Shown here one piece after another: positions 23,135-30,279 of a DNA stretch of 36,913 nt. Every line of letters starts with the position of its first letter. Position 1 is the stretch's first letter. Position numbers and translations under genes: made by a program. The notes under the pieces were generated by a model. That model saw nothing but the letters and a program-made list of their open reading frames with translations. It was not told the DNA's origin and searched no databases. This stretch comes from a virus, in IMG/VR virus record IMGVR_UViG_3300004774_000008, positions 1-36,913 of that record; one strand, given 5' to 3'.

Positions 23135-24443
23135 TGCCGAGCTTCTCCCAGGTCTGCAGACCGGACTTCTGCCCGGCTGCGTTGAGGGCCAGGAAACAGG
23201 CCCAGGTGCGGTCGGCGTGGCCATCGGCGTCGGACTCGGCCACGAAGCGCGGCGCGCCAGTCGGCCCGGACACTTTCTGCAGCTTGTGCAGGTCGGCGCG
23301 GATGTCCTTGTCGCCCAGCGGAATGCGGATGCGCCGGTCCTCGAAGGCCTCCTTGCCGGTGGTGGCCAGGGTCAGCTTGTTCGGCACGGTGAAGAGCACG
23401 CCCTCCACGCGCAGATTGCCGTGCGCGCTCTTCGCGTCCTCCACCGGCTTCTCGCCCATGCCGGTCTGGTCCATGCAGCAGCGGATCACGCGGTAGCGCT
23501 CGAACACCTCGGCCAGCAGGGCGTCCTGCTCACTGAACTTGATGCGCTGGCGGGCGATGACCTCGCGCGTCCAGAGCACGTCGCCCACGACCTCGAGCAC
23601 CCAAATGACAAAGAGGTCCTTGCGCCTGCCGATGTCCACGCCGATGAAGCACGGGCCGCCCAGGTAGGCATCCGGCTGCCCGGCGCGGTCATGTTCGCAG
23701 CTATTGATCAGCTCATAGGACAGCCAGGCCGAGGCCTCGTCCAGCCACTTCAGCTCGTACTCCTGCTGCCAGGCGTCCTCGTCGTTCAGGGCCTCGCGCA
23801 GCTCGGCTATGTCGCGGTCCAGGCCCTGGGCCACGGCCTGGTAAATGTCCACGATATGGCGGCTCCAGCGTGTGTCCGTGCCGGTCATCAGCTCAAAGAA
23901 CTTGTTGCCCTTGCCGTTCGGCGTGCTGGCGATGCGCAGCTTGAGCTCGGGCTTGGAGATGACCGGGAACAGGGCCTTCCAGATGGCGTGCGAATCACGG
24001 TGGAAGGCGAACTCGTCGAGCAGCACGTTGGCCGAGTAACCGCGCGCGGTGTCCGGGTTGGCTGGCAGGGCCGTGACACGCGAGCCGTGGCGCAATACAA
24101 CTTCCTGCGCCTTGATGCTCGAGCCGTCCTCGTAGCGGTAGCCGGAGTCCGTGTCGTCGAGGGCGTCGAAGGCGCAGCCCATGGCGCGCAGGTGCAGCTT
24201 GAGCCCCTCGTCCATGGCCTCCTTGGCCTGGCGCTCGCCACGGGAGAGGATCACCCAGCGAGTGCGCGCGCTGCGCACGTCGTGCCCCAGGATGTCCTCG
24301 GCGATCTCCTCGGTGTTGGTGAAAGTCTTGCCGGTCTGACGCGCAAACATGCCGATCTTGAAGCGGGACGTGTCGTCCACCCAGCGGCGCTGATAGGGCA
24401 GGAGGATGCCCTGCGGCTTTGGCAGCAGCAGTTGTTCGCCCAC
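23127..24443 (-). CDS. Terminase large subunit, Mu gp28-like
   Basis: A 438-residue packaging ATPase/nuclease. The N-terminal ATPase has an ARQTGKT P-loop (34-40) and a VLLDE Walker B (140-144) followed by FAFH. The C-terminal RNase H-like nuclease begins FIGVDIGRRKDLFV with D270. The GTG start at 24443 has GGAGG 8 bases upstream. It is encoded 3 bp after the small subunit and overlaps the portal gene. Mu-type phages use it for headful packaging from flanking host DNA. Confidence 0.92.
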   Translation of the reverse strand: MGEQLLLPKPQGILLPYQRRWVDDTSRFKIGMFARQTGKTFTNTEEIAEDILGHDVRSARTRWVILSRGERQAKEAMDEGLKLHLRAMGCAFDALDDTDSGYRYEDGSSIKAQEVVLRHGSRVTALPANPDTARGYSANVLLDEFAFHRDSHAIWKALFPVISKPELKLRIASTPNGKGNKFFELMTGTDTRWSRHIVDIYQAVAQGLDRDIAELREALNDEDAWQQEYELKWLDEASAWLSYELINSCEHDRAGQPDAYLGGPCFIGVDIGRRKDLFVIWVLEVVGDVLWTREVIARQRIKFSEQDALLAEVFERYRVIRCCMDQTGMGEKPVEDAKSAHGNLRVEGVLFTVPNKLTLATTGKEAFEDRRIRIPLGDKDIRADLHKLQKVSGPTGAPRFVAESDADGHADRTWACFLALNAAGQKSGLQTWEKLGNG

Positions 24444-24446
24444 GGC

Positions 24447-25031
24447 CTACGCCTCCCCGCGATAGATGGCCTTGACGCGCTCCAGGATCTGCGCCGGGGT
24501 CAGGGCGGCGTCGCGCTTGGCTTCGACCGTGGCGGCATCCACGGCCTTGTCGAGCTTGGCCTGGGCCTCCTTGGCCGCCTGCTCGCGGATCTTGGTCACC
24601 AGCTCGGCGTCCTGCTTGCTGGCGCGTGCCAGGTGGTCCAGGGCCTTGGACAGCAGCATGGCGTCCATGGGCGCCAGGATCACGCCCTTGCCTTCCCCGT
24701 CTGCGCTGTTGTCGATGGCCTCTTGAGCCTTGAGCGCAAGGTCCAGGAACAGCCCGTGCATCAGCTCCACATTGAGCCGCAAGGACTTGGACTCCGGAGC
24801 CGAGCCCAGCTTGGCCACGAGCGCCTCGGCCACCTCGCGCGAACGGCGCAGCTGCTCACCCACCTTGTCCAACCGCTGCTTGTAGCGGCCCAGGGCCGAG
24901 CGGGACACCTCCGCGCCCAGCTGCTGCAGGTGCTCGGTGATCTCGTCGAGCGTGCGGCCTTCGTCGATGAGCTTGCCGATCTGCTCGCGGATCTCCGGCG
25001 GCAGACGGCGGACAGAGGATTTGCGCGGCAT
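24447..25031 (-). CDS. Terminase small subunit, Mu gp27-like (DUF3486)
   Basis: A 194-residue protein: KSSVRRLPPEIREQIGKLID, then GRTLDEITEHLQQLGAEVSR and SALGRYKQRLDKV form the DNA-binding N-terminus. A long helical C-terminal part ends LTPAQILERVKAIYRGEA. This is the DUF3486 family (Mu gp27), which selects phage DNA for packaging. It lies between gp26- and gp28-like genes as in Mu. Confidence 0.9.
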   Translation of the reverse strand: MPRKSSVRRLPPEIREQIGKLIDEGRTLDEITEHLQQLGAEVSRSALGRYKQRLDKVGEQLRRSREVAEALVAKLGSAPESKSLRLNVELMHGLFLDLALKAQEAIDNSADGEGKGVILAPMDAMLLSKALDHLARASKQDAELVTKIREQAAKEAQAKLDKAVDAATVEAKRDAALTPAQILERVKAIYRGEA

Positions 25032-25033
25032 GG

Positions 25034-25333
25034 CTACGCTCCCGGCTCGGGGCGCTTGACTCCGGGCACGGTGGCGCGCCCGGCAGCCACGTCCGCACCA
25101 CGCGAGGTGAGCTTGCCCACGGTCACGTCCGAGGCCTGGCTCATGGTGACCAGGCCCTGCTCGGCCAGCCAGGCCAGGTCCGTGGCCACCTTGTCATGGC
25201 TCACGGTGTGGCCCATGGCGTCCAGCGCCGGGCGCAGCACGTAGACGTTGAGCTGGTAGCCGGGATCCTCCGCCAGCAGGCGCAGTATCAGCAGGCGGCG
25301 GTCCGCCTCCACAAGTCGCGGAAAGCTGTTCAC
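25034..25333 (-). CDS. Mu gp26-like protein with winged-helix features
   Basis: A 99-residue protein: RRLLILRLLAEDPGYQLNVY, then HDKVATDLAWLAEQGLVTM looks like a winged helix, followed by TSRGADVAAG. The order gp25-26-27-28 and the size match Mu gp26. The start is a GTG overlapping the gp25-like stop (GTGA), with GGGGAGG 6 bases upstream. The function is unknown. It may help the terminase. Confidence 0.78.
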   Translation of the reverse strand: MNSFPRLVEADRRLLILRLLAEDPGYQLNVYVLRPALDAMGHTVSHDKVATDLAWLAEQGLVTMSQASDVTVGKLTSRGADVAAGRATVPGVKRPEPGA

Positions 25334-25725
25334 GCCTTACCTCCCCTGAGATGATGTTCCATGAGCAGGCCCAACTGGCGCTCGGCGCGGATCAGCAGCT
25401 CGCTCAAGCCCTCCACCGTGGCCCGGAGCGTGTTGATGGTGCCGCGTACCACCTCCACCTGTGTGGCCAGGGCCGCGGCCTCTTCTTTGGGCGTGGAGTT
25501 GGAGACCTTGTCATGCAGGGCCACGGCGGTCGCCTCCTGCTTGGCGATCTTGTCCCCGATGGTTTTTTGGCAACCCGCGCGGTTCGCCTCGCACTGCTTG
25601 GTGGTGACAAAAGCCTTGCGCACGCTCCACAGCGCCCAGGCGATCAGAGCCTGCACAATGCCCAGCAGGGTCATGATCACCAGCGTCCAGGCCTGGGCCG
25701 TGGAGGCAAATTCGGAAACGGTCAT
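25330..25725 (-). CDS. Mu gp25-like protein (DUF2730), membrane-anchored coiled coil
   Basis: A 131-residue protein with one N-terminal membrane segment (WTLVIMTLLGIVQALIAWAL, about 13-32). A cytoplasmic or periplasmic coiled coil follows (ATQVEVVRGTINTLRATVEG, LSELLIRAERQLGLLMEHH). This is the DUF2730 family, Mu gp25. It lies between lysis and packaging genes. The ATG at 25725 overlaps the spanin stop (ATGA). The function is not known. Confidence 0.8.
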   Translation of the reverse strand: MTVSEFASTAQAWTLVIMTLLGIVQALIAWALWSVRKAFVTTKQCEANRAGCQKTIGDKIAKQEATAVALHDKVSNSTPKEEAAALATQVEVVRGTINTLRATVEGLSELLIRAERQLGLLMEHHLRGGKA

Positions 25726-26312
25726 TGTGCCCACCCCCTGATCAGATCTTGAAGCCTGTCCCGCTGGGACACCACGCCCTCGCACCAGCTCACGTAGTCC
25801 ACGTGGTCCGCGATGGCATCGGCTACGGTTGCGTTGCCCTGCCCGGAGCCAGCAGGGGCGGCGGCGGCGGCCGGTCCATCAGCTCGGCCGGAGGCACCGG
25901 CTTGGGGCACACCGGGGGCGGACAGGCGCCGGGCCGCGTTCCACAGCTCCACAGCACCAGGAGGCAGGCCACAATCAGCAGGGATCTCACGAGTGACATA
26001 GACAATCCTCCCGCGCAGGCTGTTGCGCTGCGTCTCGATGTCGCGCTTGGTGGTGATGAGCTGGGCGGCCAAGTCGTTGGCGAACGCCTGGGCGGCCCTC
26101 TGCTTGGTCATAGCCTCGCGCGTGGCGTCGGCCAGGTTCTTCTGGTACTCCGCCTGCAGTTCGTTGCGGGCGCTGGCCGAGCCATGGCTCCAGCCCCACC
26201 AGCCGCCGCCCAGCGTGCCGAGCAGGGCCAGGATCAGCAGCCAGGGCGTGAGGTTAATGCCAGCGAACCAGCTCAGGGCCATGCCGCCCCAGGACTTGAT
26301 GAAGCTCCACAT
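25722..26312 (-). CDS. i-spanin (Rz-like)
   Basis: A 196-residue inner-membrane spanin subunit. The membrane segment is about 17-39 (NLTPWLLILALLGTLGGGWW). It is followed by a periplasmic coiled coil (ARNELQAEYQKNLADATREA, RAAQAFANDLAAQL) and a C-terminal PADCGLPPGAVELWNAARR, typical of Rz-like proteins. With the o-spanin nested inside it, it fuses inner and outer membranes in the last lysis step. The ATG at 26312 lies 5 bases after the small ORF's stop, with GGGGGTGA upstream. A start at 26348 is possible but overlaps the small ORF. Confidence 0.82.
   Translation of the reverse strand: MWSFIKSWGGMALSWFAGINLTPWLLILALLGTLGGGWWGWSHGSASARNELQAEYQKNLADATREAMTKQRAAQAFANDLAAQLITTKRDIETQRNSLRGRIVYVTREIPADCGLPPGAVELWNAARRLSAPGVPQAGASGRADGPAAAAAPAGSGQGNATVADAIADHVDYVSWCEGVVSQRDRLQDLIRGWAQ
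25823..25999 (-). CDS. o-spanin lipoprotein (Rz1-like), nested in the i-spanin gene
   Basis: A 58-residue protein fully inside the i-spanin gene in another frame. The signal sequence is MSLVRSLLIVACLLVLWSC. The cysteine at position 19 follows a hydrophobic stretch and acts as the lipobox (LWSC). The mature part is proline-rich (PPPVCPKPVPPAELMDRPPP), as in Rz1. The ATG at 25999 has GGAGG 7 bases upstream. A TTG two codons earlier is less likely. It should sit in the inner leaflet of the outer membrane and bind the i-spanin. Confidence 0.85.
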   Translation of the reverse strand: MSLVRSLLIVACLLVLWSCGTRPGACPPPVCPKPVPPAELMDRPPPPPLLAPGRATQP

Positions 26313-26316
26313 CAGC

Positions 26317-26442
26317 TCACCCCCGAATGAAAGCCATGAAACGGTCAATCATGGACGGTTGGGTGTTGTTGCGATCGGCCCGTTTGCTCCTCGATCTTTT
26401 CCAGCGGAGCTTCGCAATTTTATGGAACTGGTGCTTGCTCAC
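26317..26442 (-). CDS. 41-residue basic ORF in the lysis cassette
   Basis: A GTG start at 26442 overlaps the upstream stop (GTGA) and has GGGAGG about 7 bases before it. The frame ends TGA at 26319-26317, 4 bases before the i-spanin ATG, so it fills the gap between the two genes exactly. The protein begins (M)SKHQFHKIAKLRWKRSRSK and ends MIDRFMAFIRG. It is strongly basic and has no membrane segment. I know no family for it. Coupling and spacing are the only evidence. Confidence 0.5.
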   Translation of the reverse strand: MSKHQFHKIAKLRWKRSRSKRADRNNTQPSMIDRFMAFIRG

Positions 26443-26720
26443 CGTCCCACCTCCCGCGCCAGCTGCGCGTCAATGGCGGCTGCCGCCAGGGCCCCGCCCT
26501 TTTCCAGATCGCGCACGGTCGGATACGGAAAACTCGTGCGCTTGAACTCCACGGGAGGAAAAGGCCAGCGCAGCCGGACAAGGGGCTCCAGATCCACTGC
26601 AAGGTAGCAGGCCGCAGCCTGGGCCAGCTCGCCGGGCGCGAGCCGGGCATCATGCTCCGGCGTATAGCCCTTGGCCTCGTGCTGTCCGCGTTCGGCAGCG
26701 ATGCGCGCGGCTCCGTTCAT
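26439..26720 (-). CDS. Hypothetical phage protein
   Basis: A 93-residue protein: ARIAAERGQHEAKGYTPEHD, then LAPGELAQAAACYLA and a C-terminal RDLEKGGALAAAAIDAQLAR. The pattern (AAERxxQ...GWTPEHD...GELAxAAxxY...DLVKAGALIAAEID) is common in short phage proteins of unknown function. The ATG at 26720 shares its A with the transglycosylase stop (TGATG). Its place inside the lysis cassette may be incidental. Confidence 0.75.
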   Translation of the reverse strand: MNGAARIAAERGQHEAKGYTPEHDARLAPGELAQAAACYLAVDLEPLVRLRWPFPPVEFKRTSFPYPTVRDLEKGGALAAAAIDAQLAREVGR

Positions 26721-27367
26721 CAGTGCCTCACTCCCTGGCCCCACCCGGCCTTGACGTAGACCGGCAAGAGCAACAGCAGGATGCGCCGGGGATAGCCCCG
26801 GTTCTCCTTCCAGAATTCCGGGGCCCGGCCTGCGTTGACCAGCTCGACGCTGTTCCACCAGATGGCGGGGTCCAGCCCTGCGGCCCTGGCCTTGGCACGG
26901 TCGCGCATTACCCAGCCCGGGCCGCCGTTGTACCCGCTGAGCGCAAAGGCCCAGCGGTCCAGATCAGTGCCCGCGTAGCCGCAGGAACTGTAAAGCTGGA
27001 GATCATACCGGCAGAGCGCCAAGAGAGCCCAGCGGGGGTCGGTCGGCACCGGGTTGCGCAGGTCGGCCGGGTAGAGCCTGGCCATGTCCTTCGCCGTCGC
27101 CGGAGTAAACTGCGCCAGGCCTGCGGCATAGGCGCTGTGGGCGTTGGTGTCCCAGCCGCTCTCCTGCTGCACCTGGGCCGCCAAGACGGCCACGGGCGCA
27201 TCCAGGCCGAACACGTACTGCGCGGACCTGACCAGCTGGGGTCGATAGCGCTCGGCCTGGCGCGGCACGCCCTGCGCATGCGCGAAGGGCGCGCACAGGG
27301 CCAGCACGGTCACGATGATGAGGGTGCCCAGCAGCGCCGCCGAGAGGGTATCGGGGGGCCGTCGCAT
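26720..27367 (-). CDS. Secreted lytic transglycosylase (endolysin)
   Basis: A 215-residue Slt-type transglycosylase that cleaves the glycan strands of peptidoglycan. The N-terminal hydrophobic segment (about 10-28) ends in a likely signal peptidase site, AHA-QG after residue 31, so export may use the Sec path or a signal-anchor mode. The SLT core is AAQVQQESGWDTNAHSAYAA (catalytic Glu69), then GLAQFTPATAKDMA, and ALSGYNGGPGWV. The ATG at 27367 is used; a GTG six bases earlier overlaps the holin stop. It follows the holin directly. Confidence 0.87.
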   Translation of the reverse strand: MRRPPDTLSAALLGTLIIVTVLALCAPFAHAQGVPRQAERYRPQLVRSAQYVFGLDAPVAVLAAQVQQESGWDTNAHSAYAAGLAQFTPATAKDMARLYPADLRNPVPTDPRWALLALCRYDLQLYSSCGYAGTDLDRWAFALSGYNGGPGWVMRDRAKARAAGLDPAIWWNSVELVNAGRAPEFWKENRGYPRRILLLLLPVYVKAGWGQGVRH

Positions 27368-27369
27368 GG

Positions 27370-27729
27370 TCACAGCCCGATCGCCATGACGTACATGCCC
27401 GCGACCGTCATCACCACCTGGACGGTGACTGCGAACATGTAGAGCTGCTCGCAACCAGGCTTGACGGCGCGGAACCCATTTTCATCCGCGGGCAGCAGGA
27501 ACTTGCTGGGGCGGCAGTCCGGGGCCAGCTCGCGCAAAGTCCAGTACACGACCACGCCGGCCAGCGGCACGAACGAGATTTTGTACAAGGCCAGATCCAT
27601 GCGGTGCGGTGCGATGCAGTACAGGCCGGCCAGAGCGAGAGAGGCCGCGATGGCGGTTCCGGTCATGCGCGGGAGTTTGCTAAGCAGCCAGGTGGTGGCC
27701 GCGAAAAAGAGAGCCTTGATGCGTTCCAT
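27370..27729 (-). CDS. Putative holin (phage_holin_8-like)
   Basis: A 119-residue membrane protein with about three segments: TGTAIAASLALAGLYCIAPH, then YKISFVPLAGVVVYWTLREL, and a C-terminal VTVQVVMTVAGMYVMAIGL. The middle section KISFVPLAGVVVYWTLRELA with CRPSKFL matches the putative holin family often seen before transglycosylase genes. It would set the time of lysis. GGAGG lies 6 bases before the ATG. It is the first gene of the late transcript that starts near 27875. Confidence 0.8.
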   Translation of the reverse strand: MERIKALFFAATTWLLSKLPRMTGTAIAASLALAGLYCIAPHRMDLALYKISFVPLAGVVVYWTLRELAPDCRPSKFLLPADENGFRAVKPGCEQLYMFAVTVQVVMTVAGMYVMAIGL

Positions 27730-27874
27730 GAGGAGCCTCCAGGTTGGGCCTCCTCCGGTGCCCCGCCGCCGCCAGGACCATCCTGACGGCAGCGGAGCGA
27801 GGCGAAGGAGAGCGCCCGGTGCGCACCCTTTGGGCGCGCGCGAAGGCCCGACACTAGAGCCGGAGCGCGGACGA

Positions 27875-27892
27875 GTCTTGTAATGGACATTA
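27875..27892 (-). promoter_or_regulatory. Putative late promoter/activator site of the lysis operon
   Basis: The plus strand reads GTCTTGTAA-TGGA-CATTA. Read leftward it is TAATG-TC-CATTA-CAAGAC, in which TAATG and CATTA form a perfect dyad. It shares 14 defined bases with the site at 20024-20041. It lies downstream of a hairpin and 146 bp before the holin start. Confidence 0.5.
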
Positions 27893-27924
27893 GTTTCTGC
27901 GGAGAGATTTGGCGGCTAGAACGG

Positions 27925-27950
27925 CCCGGGCCGCCAAGAGGCGGCCCGGG
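27925..27950 (-). terminator. Strong hairpin after the zinc-ribbon gene
   Basis: CCCGGGCCGCC pairs perfectly (11 bp) with GGCGGCCCGGG across a 4-base loop. On the minus strand it is followed by CCGTTCTAG, so there is no proper T tract. It may still end or slow the repressor transcript and shield the late promoter. Confidence 0.55.
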
Positions 27951-27971
27951 GAAAAGAGGCGGGAGGTGTGG

Positions 27972-28649
27972 CTATTTGGTCAGCTCATCAACGACCAGGC
28001 ATTGTTCCAGCACTGGCATAGACAGAATCATTCCCTTGCCCAAGCATTCAACTACCACCTTCTGCCCGGGCTTAAAGGCTGCGACCTTTTCGGCCACGGT
28101 GCATGTGGTGAAATCATTTGCTCCGGTGCCATCCTTGACCTGCACGTCAAACAAATTTGCGCGCACATGAGCAACGCCATAGCCATCAACGTCATAGTTC
28201 AGGTAGGGCGCATTGGTGAAATCCTTTGCCACGGACTGCACCCGGCCCTGGACCCTGATCCACTTGCCCTTATACTTTGCGTCGGCAGCGACCTCGTTGG
28301 CGTTATACTCCCGGTAGAGCTGCGGGGGCGTGCAGTCGGCATCGAGGCCGCTCTTGCCGGTCGACGTCATCTGCTTTTCGAGCCGCTTCTGAAGCTTCTC
28401 CTTGGCCTTGTCCATCTTCCGCTCGGCCATGGCCTGGGTTGCGTTGGCGCCAGGGCTCGCATCGCTGGGAAGACGGGAACGTAGCAGAGAGGCAATGGCA
28501 AGAACCGCCACTGCAAGGATGGCGTAGTGCTTCCACCCGATTTTTTTCTTCGGAGGCTTGGCGTCGGGCATGGGCCTCCCGCACTTGGGGCATGCCGGAG
28601 CGGAATCCGAAAGCTGCTCTTTGCAATCCGGGCATTGAATCAAGGCCAT
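27972..28649 (-). CDS. Zinc-ribbon, membrane-anchored OB-fold protein (moron candidate)
   Basis: A 225-residue protein. CPDC (6-9) and CPKC (20-23) form an N-terminal zinc ribbon. Residues about 41-57 (HYAILAVAVLAIASLL) form one membrane helix, then a charged coiled coil (RKMDKAKEKLQKRLEKQ). The C-terminal about 110 residues (YNANEVAADAKYKGKWIRVQ, GRVQSV, KVVVECLGKGMI) resemble the tRNA_anti-like OB fold. It stands 15 bp after the repressor gene in the same direction, with GGGAGG before the ATG, so it is probably expressed in the lysogen. Function is unknown. Superinfection exclusion or host fitness are guesses. Confidence 0.75.
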   Translation of the reverse strand: MALIQCPDCKEQLSDSAPACPKCGRPMPDAKPPKKKIGWKHYAILAVAVLAIASLLRSRLPSDASPGANATQAMAERKMDKAKEKLQKRLEKQMTSTGKSGLDADCTPPQLYREYNANEVAADAKYKGKWIRVQGRVQSVAKDFTNAPYLNYDVDGYGVAHVRANLFDVQVKDGTGANDFTTCTVAEKVAAFKPGQKVVVECLGKGMILSMPVLEQCLVVDELTK

Positions 28650-28664
28650 GCAATCCTCCCGCTG

Positions 28665-29507
28665 TTATCGTGCCTCGTGGCACCACCAGATAACCCGGCC
28701 AATGATGCGCACCGTGTCCGCCAGATCCCCGCGCATGTCTATCTCCATGGGCGAGTAGGCCGGGTTGGTGCTGCGCAGTATGAGCGCTCCGGGCCGCCGC
28801 TCGAGCTGCTTTACAACCACCGTGTCCTCGATGCCAACCGCATAGACCTTGCCGGCCAGGACGTCCACCTGGCCCTGGTTGATGAGCACCGTGTCACCGT
28901 CGCGCAGCTCGGGCTCCATCGAATCACCGGAGACCTCCATCAGGACCATGTCCTCGGGGATCCCCTTGGCTCGCAGCCACTCCTCGCGGAAGGCGTAATG
29001 GCCCTTGACCTCCGCGCTGGCCTCGAAGCTCCCGCCTCCGGCGGACAGTCGGGCCGCCACCTTGGGCACCATGATCAGGCCGTCAATGGCCACGGCGCTC
29101 TGTGGGGACAGAATGCGCCCGGCGGCGGCGGGGTCAATGCGCAAATGCCGCAGGCGCTCCGGCTGAGCCATGCTCCTGGCAACATTGGGCGGCAGGCCGT
29201 GCGCAAGCCTATTGCGCTCTTCAGTCGGGAGTCCAAGTATAAGGTCAAGGCTCACACTATTCTTTCGTGCCAGGCTTAATGCCCAGGCGAGGGGGAAAGT
29301 CCCACGTCCCTTGGCGTCGGAAACGCTGGACGGGCTGACATCCAGTTCGCGCGCCAACGCAGACTGGTTCTTGATTCCGTATGCCGCGAGTCGGCCCATC
29401 ACCTCATCAAAGGCGGGGAGATCTTCGGCATCTGGCCGGGGGTCTGTAGGTGGAAGCTTTTGCAAATACGTCTCGGTTTGAAAAAAGTGAACGGTTGAGC
29501 TTGACAT
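28665..29507 (-). CDS. CI-type repressor with S24/LexA peptidase domain
   Basis: A 280-residue repressor. The N-terminal HTH (about 38-85: NQSALARELDVSPSSVSDAK, then GRGTFPLAWALSLARK) is of the phage CI family. The C-terminal S24 peptidase has SGDSMEPEL with Ser196, and VVVKQL with Lys233. A likely autocleavage bond is Ala156-Gly157 in ARLSAGGGS. It should keep the early operon off and be cut after RecA activation on DNA damage, unlike Mu c, which lacks this domain. Its start overlaps the divergent control region. Confidence 0.92.
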   Translation of the reverse strand: MSSSTVHFFQTETYLQKLPPTDPRPDAEDLPAFDEVMGRLAAYGIKNQSALARELDVSPSSVSDAKGRGTFPLAWALSLARKNSVSLDLILGLPTEERNRLAHGLPPNVARSMAQPERLRHLRIDPAAAGRILSPQSAVAIDGLIMVPKVAARLSAGGGSFEASAEVKGHYAFREEWLRAKGIPEDMVLMEVSGDSMEPELRDGDTVLINQGQVDVLAGKVYAVGIEDTVVVKQLERRPGALILRSTNPAYSPMEIDMRGDLADTVRIIGRVIWWCHEAR

Positions 29508-29530
29508 TGTTTACGCCATAGACGTAAGAA
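29501..29530 (+). promoter_or_regulatory. Putative early promoter
   Basis: TTGACA (29501-29506) is a perfect -35. TAAGAA (29525-29530) 18 bases further is a weak -10. It points to the first early gene at 29597. The dyad TTACG-N7-CGTAA overlaps its spacer, which fits repression by the CI-type protein. Confidence 0.55.
29511..29527. promoter_or_regulatory. Operator candidate 1: TTACG-N7-CGTAA
   Basis: The perfect 5-bp arms 29511-29515 and 29523-29527 lie between the -35 and -10 of the early promoter. An inverted TACGTCT half-site recurs at 29467-29473 inside the repressor gene start. It is a likely repressor binding site. Confidence 0.5.
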
Positions 29531-29539
29531 ATGTCTGCC

Positions 29540-29560
29540 GAGGTTCGAAAACGGAACCTC
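29540..29560. promoter_or_regulatory. Operator candidate 2: GAGGTTC-N7-GAACCTC
   Basis: The perfect 7-bp arms 29540-29546 and 29554-29560 share the N7 spacing of operator candidate 1 but not its sequence. A different regulator, perhaps the product of the first early gene, could bind here. It could also form a 5' mRNA hairpin. Confidence 0.5.
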
Positions 29561-29596
29561 TTAGCCACTTCTTAACCGCGATCAACCGAGGGTGCA

Positions 29597-30049
29597 ATGT
29601 CTAAGACGAGGACAAAGCCAGACCGAAACCTGGTCCAGCTGACCCTTCCGCTGTCCGAGCTGCCCTCCCGGAAGCACAGAACCGGCAGCCTGCGGACCAA
29701 AGAGGCTGTCAAGGAAGAGCTTAGGGTCGCCCTGCGCAGATGCGGCCTGTCGCACGAGGCCGTGGCCGACGAACTCTCCCGCCTCGTCGGCGAGCCTGTC
29801 TCCCACTTCCAGATCGACAACTGGGTCGCCCCGAACAAGGACGACCGCGCCATGCCGCTCGAGTACGCCGCGGCCCTGGCCGTCATCACCAACTGCACGA
29901 GCTTCCTGCAGGTTGCCCTGGAGGCGGCCGGGATCCTGGTGCTGAACCACCAGCAGGCCCCGTACTACGAGCTGGGCCGCATCACCGCCGAGGGCCGCGC
30001 GCGCAGCAGGAAGCTCAAGGCCGTACTCGAAAGGATCCCCGAAATATGA
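29597..30049 (+). CDS. Early regulatory protein
   Basis: A 150-residue protein: LRVALRRCGLSHEAVADELS, then RLVGEPVSHFQIDNWVAPNK looks like a helix-turn-helix, with LEYAAALAVITNC following. The C-terminus (YELGRITAEGRARSRKLKAV) is helical. Proteins of this shape are common as the first early gene of Mu-like phages and probably bind the control region, in the role of Ner. GAGGG is 4 bases before the ATG. Confidence 0.7.
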   Translation: MSKTRTKPDRNLVQLTLPLSELPSRKHRTGSLRTKEAVKEELRVALRRCGLSHEAVADELSRLVGEPVSHFQIDNWVAPNKDDRAMPLEYAAALAVITNCTSFLQVALEAAGILVLNHQQAPYYELGRITAEGRARSRKLKAVLERIPEI

Positions 30050-30279
30050 ACCACCGCACCAGAAAGATCCGGGCGTGGATGGCCCTCAACGGCGTGACTG
30101 CCGCTCAGGTGGCCAAGGCCAACAGCCCCATATCCAACCGAGCCGTGCACCGCTTCATCGCGGGCACCATGTCCTCCAGCCGCCTGCGGGCCTGGTTCAT
30201 CGCCCAGGGCTGCCCGTCCGGTCACTTGGCCGCGACGAAGCGCCCCACCAAGCGCGCCGCACGGAGGACCGAGGCATGA
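30046..30279 (+). CDS. Small HTH-like early protein
   Basis: A 77-residue basic protein beginning MNHRTRKIRAWMALNGVTAA, with QVAKANSPISNRAVHRFIAG as a probable helix-turn-helix and a lysine/arginine-rich end. Its ATG overlaps the previous stop (ATGA). It likely regulates early transcription. I cannot assign a family. Confidence 0.65.
   Translation: MNHRTRKIRAWMALNGVTAAQVAKANSPISNRAVHRFIAGTMSSSRLRAWFIAQGCPSGHLAATKRPTKRAARRTEA

Larger units (their letters stand above)
27730..27971. other. Non-coding gap between holin and zinc-ribbon gene
   Basis: No gene is seen. From right to left it holds a strong hairpin (27925-27950), the late-promoter-like motif (27875-27892), and an untranslated leader of about 145 bases. 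The leader contains a further hairpin, GCGCGCCC-AAA-GGGTGCGC (about 27823-27841), read on the minus strand. It separates the lysogenic from the lytic leftward transcript. Confidence 0.6.

Noticed and set aside
23121-25244. 707-residue open frame on the plus strand
   Set aside because: It is the antisense of the terminase genes, with no start context or domain.
27663-27890. 75-residue frame over the holin leader
   Set aside because: It overlaps the holin gene out of frame, starts inside the late promoter motif and has no Shine-Dalgarno.
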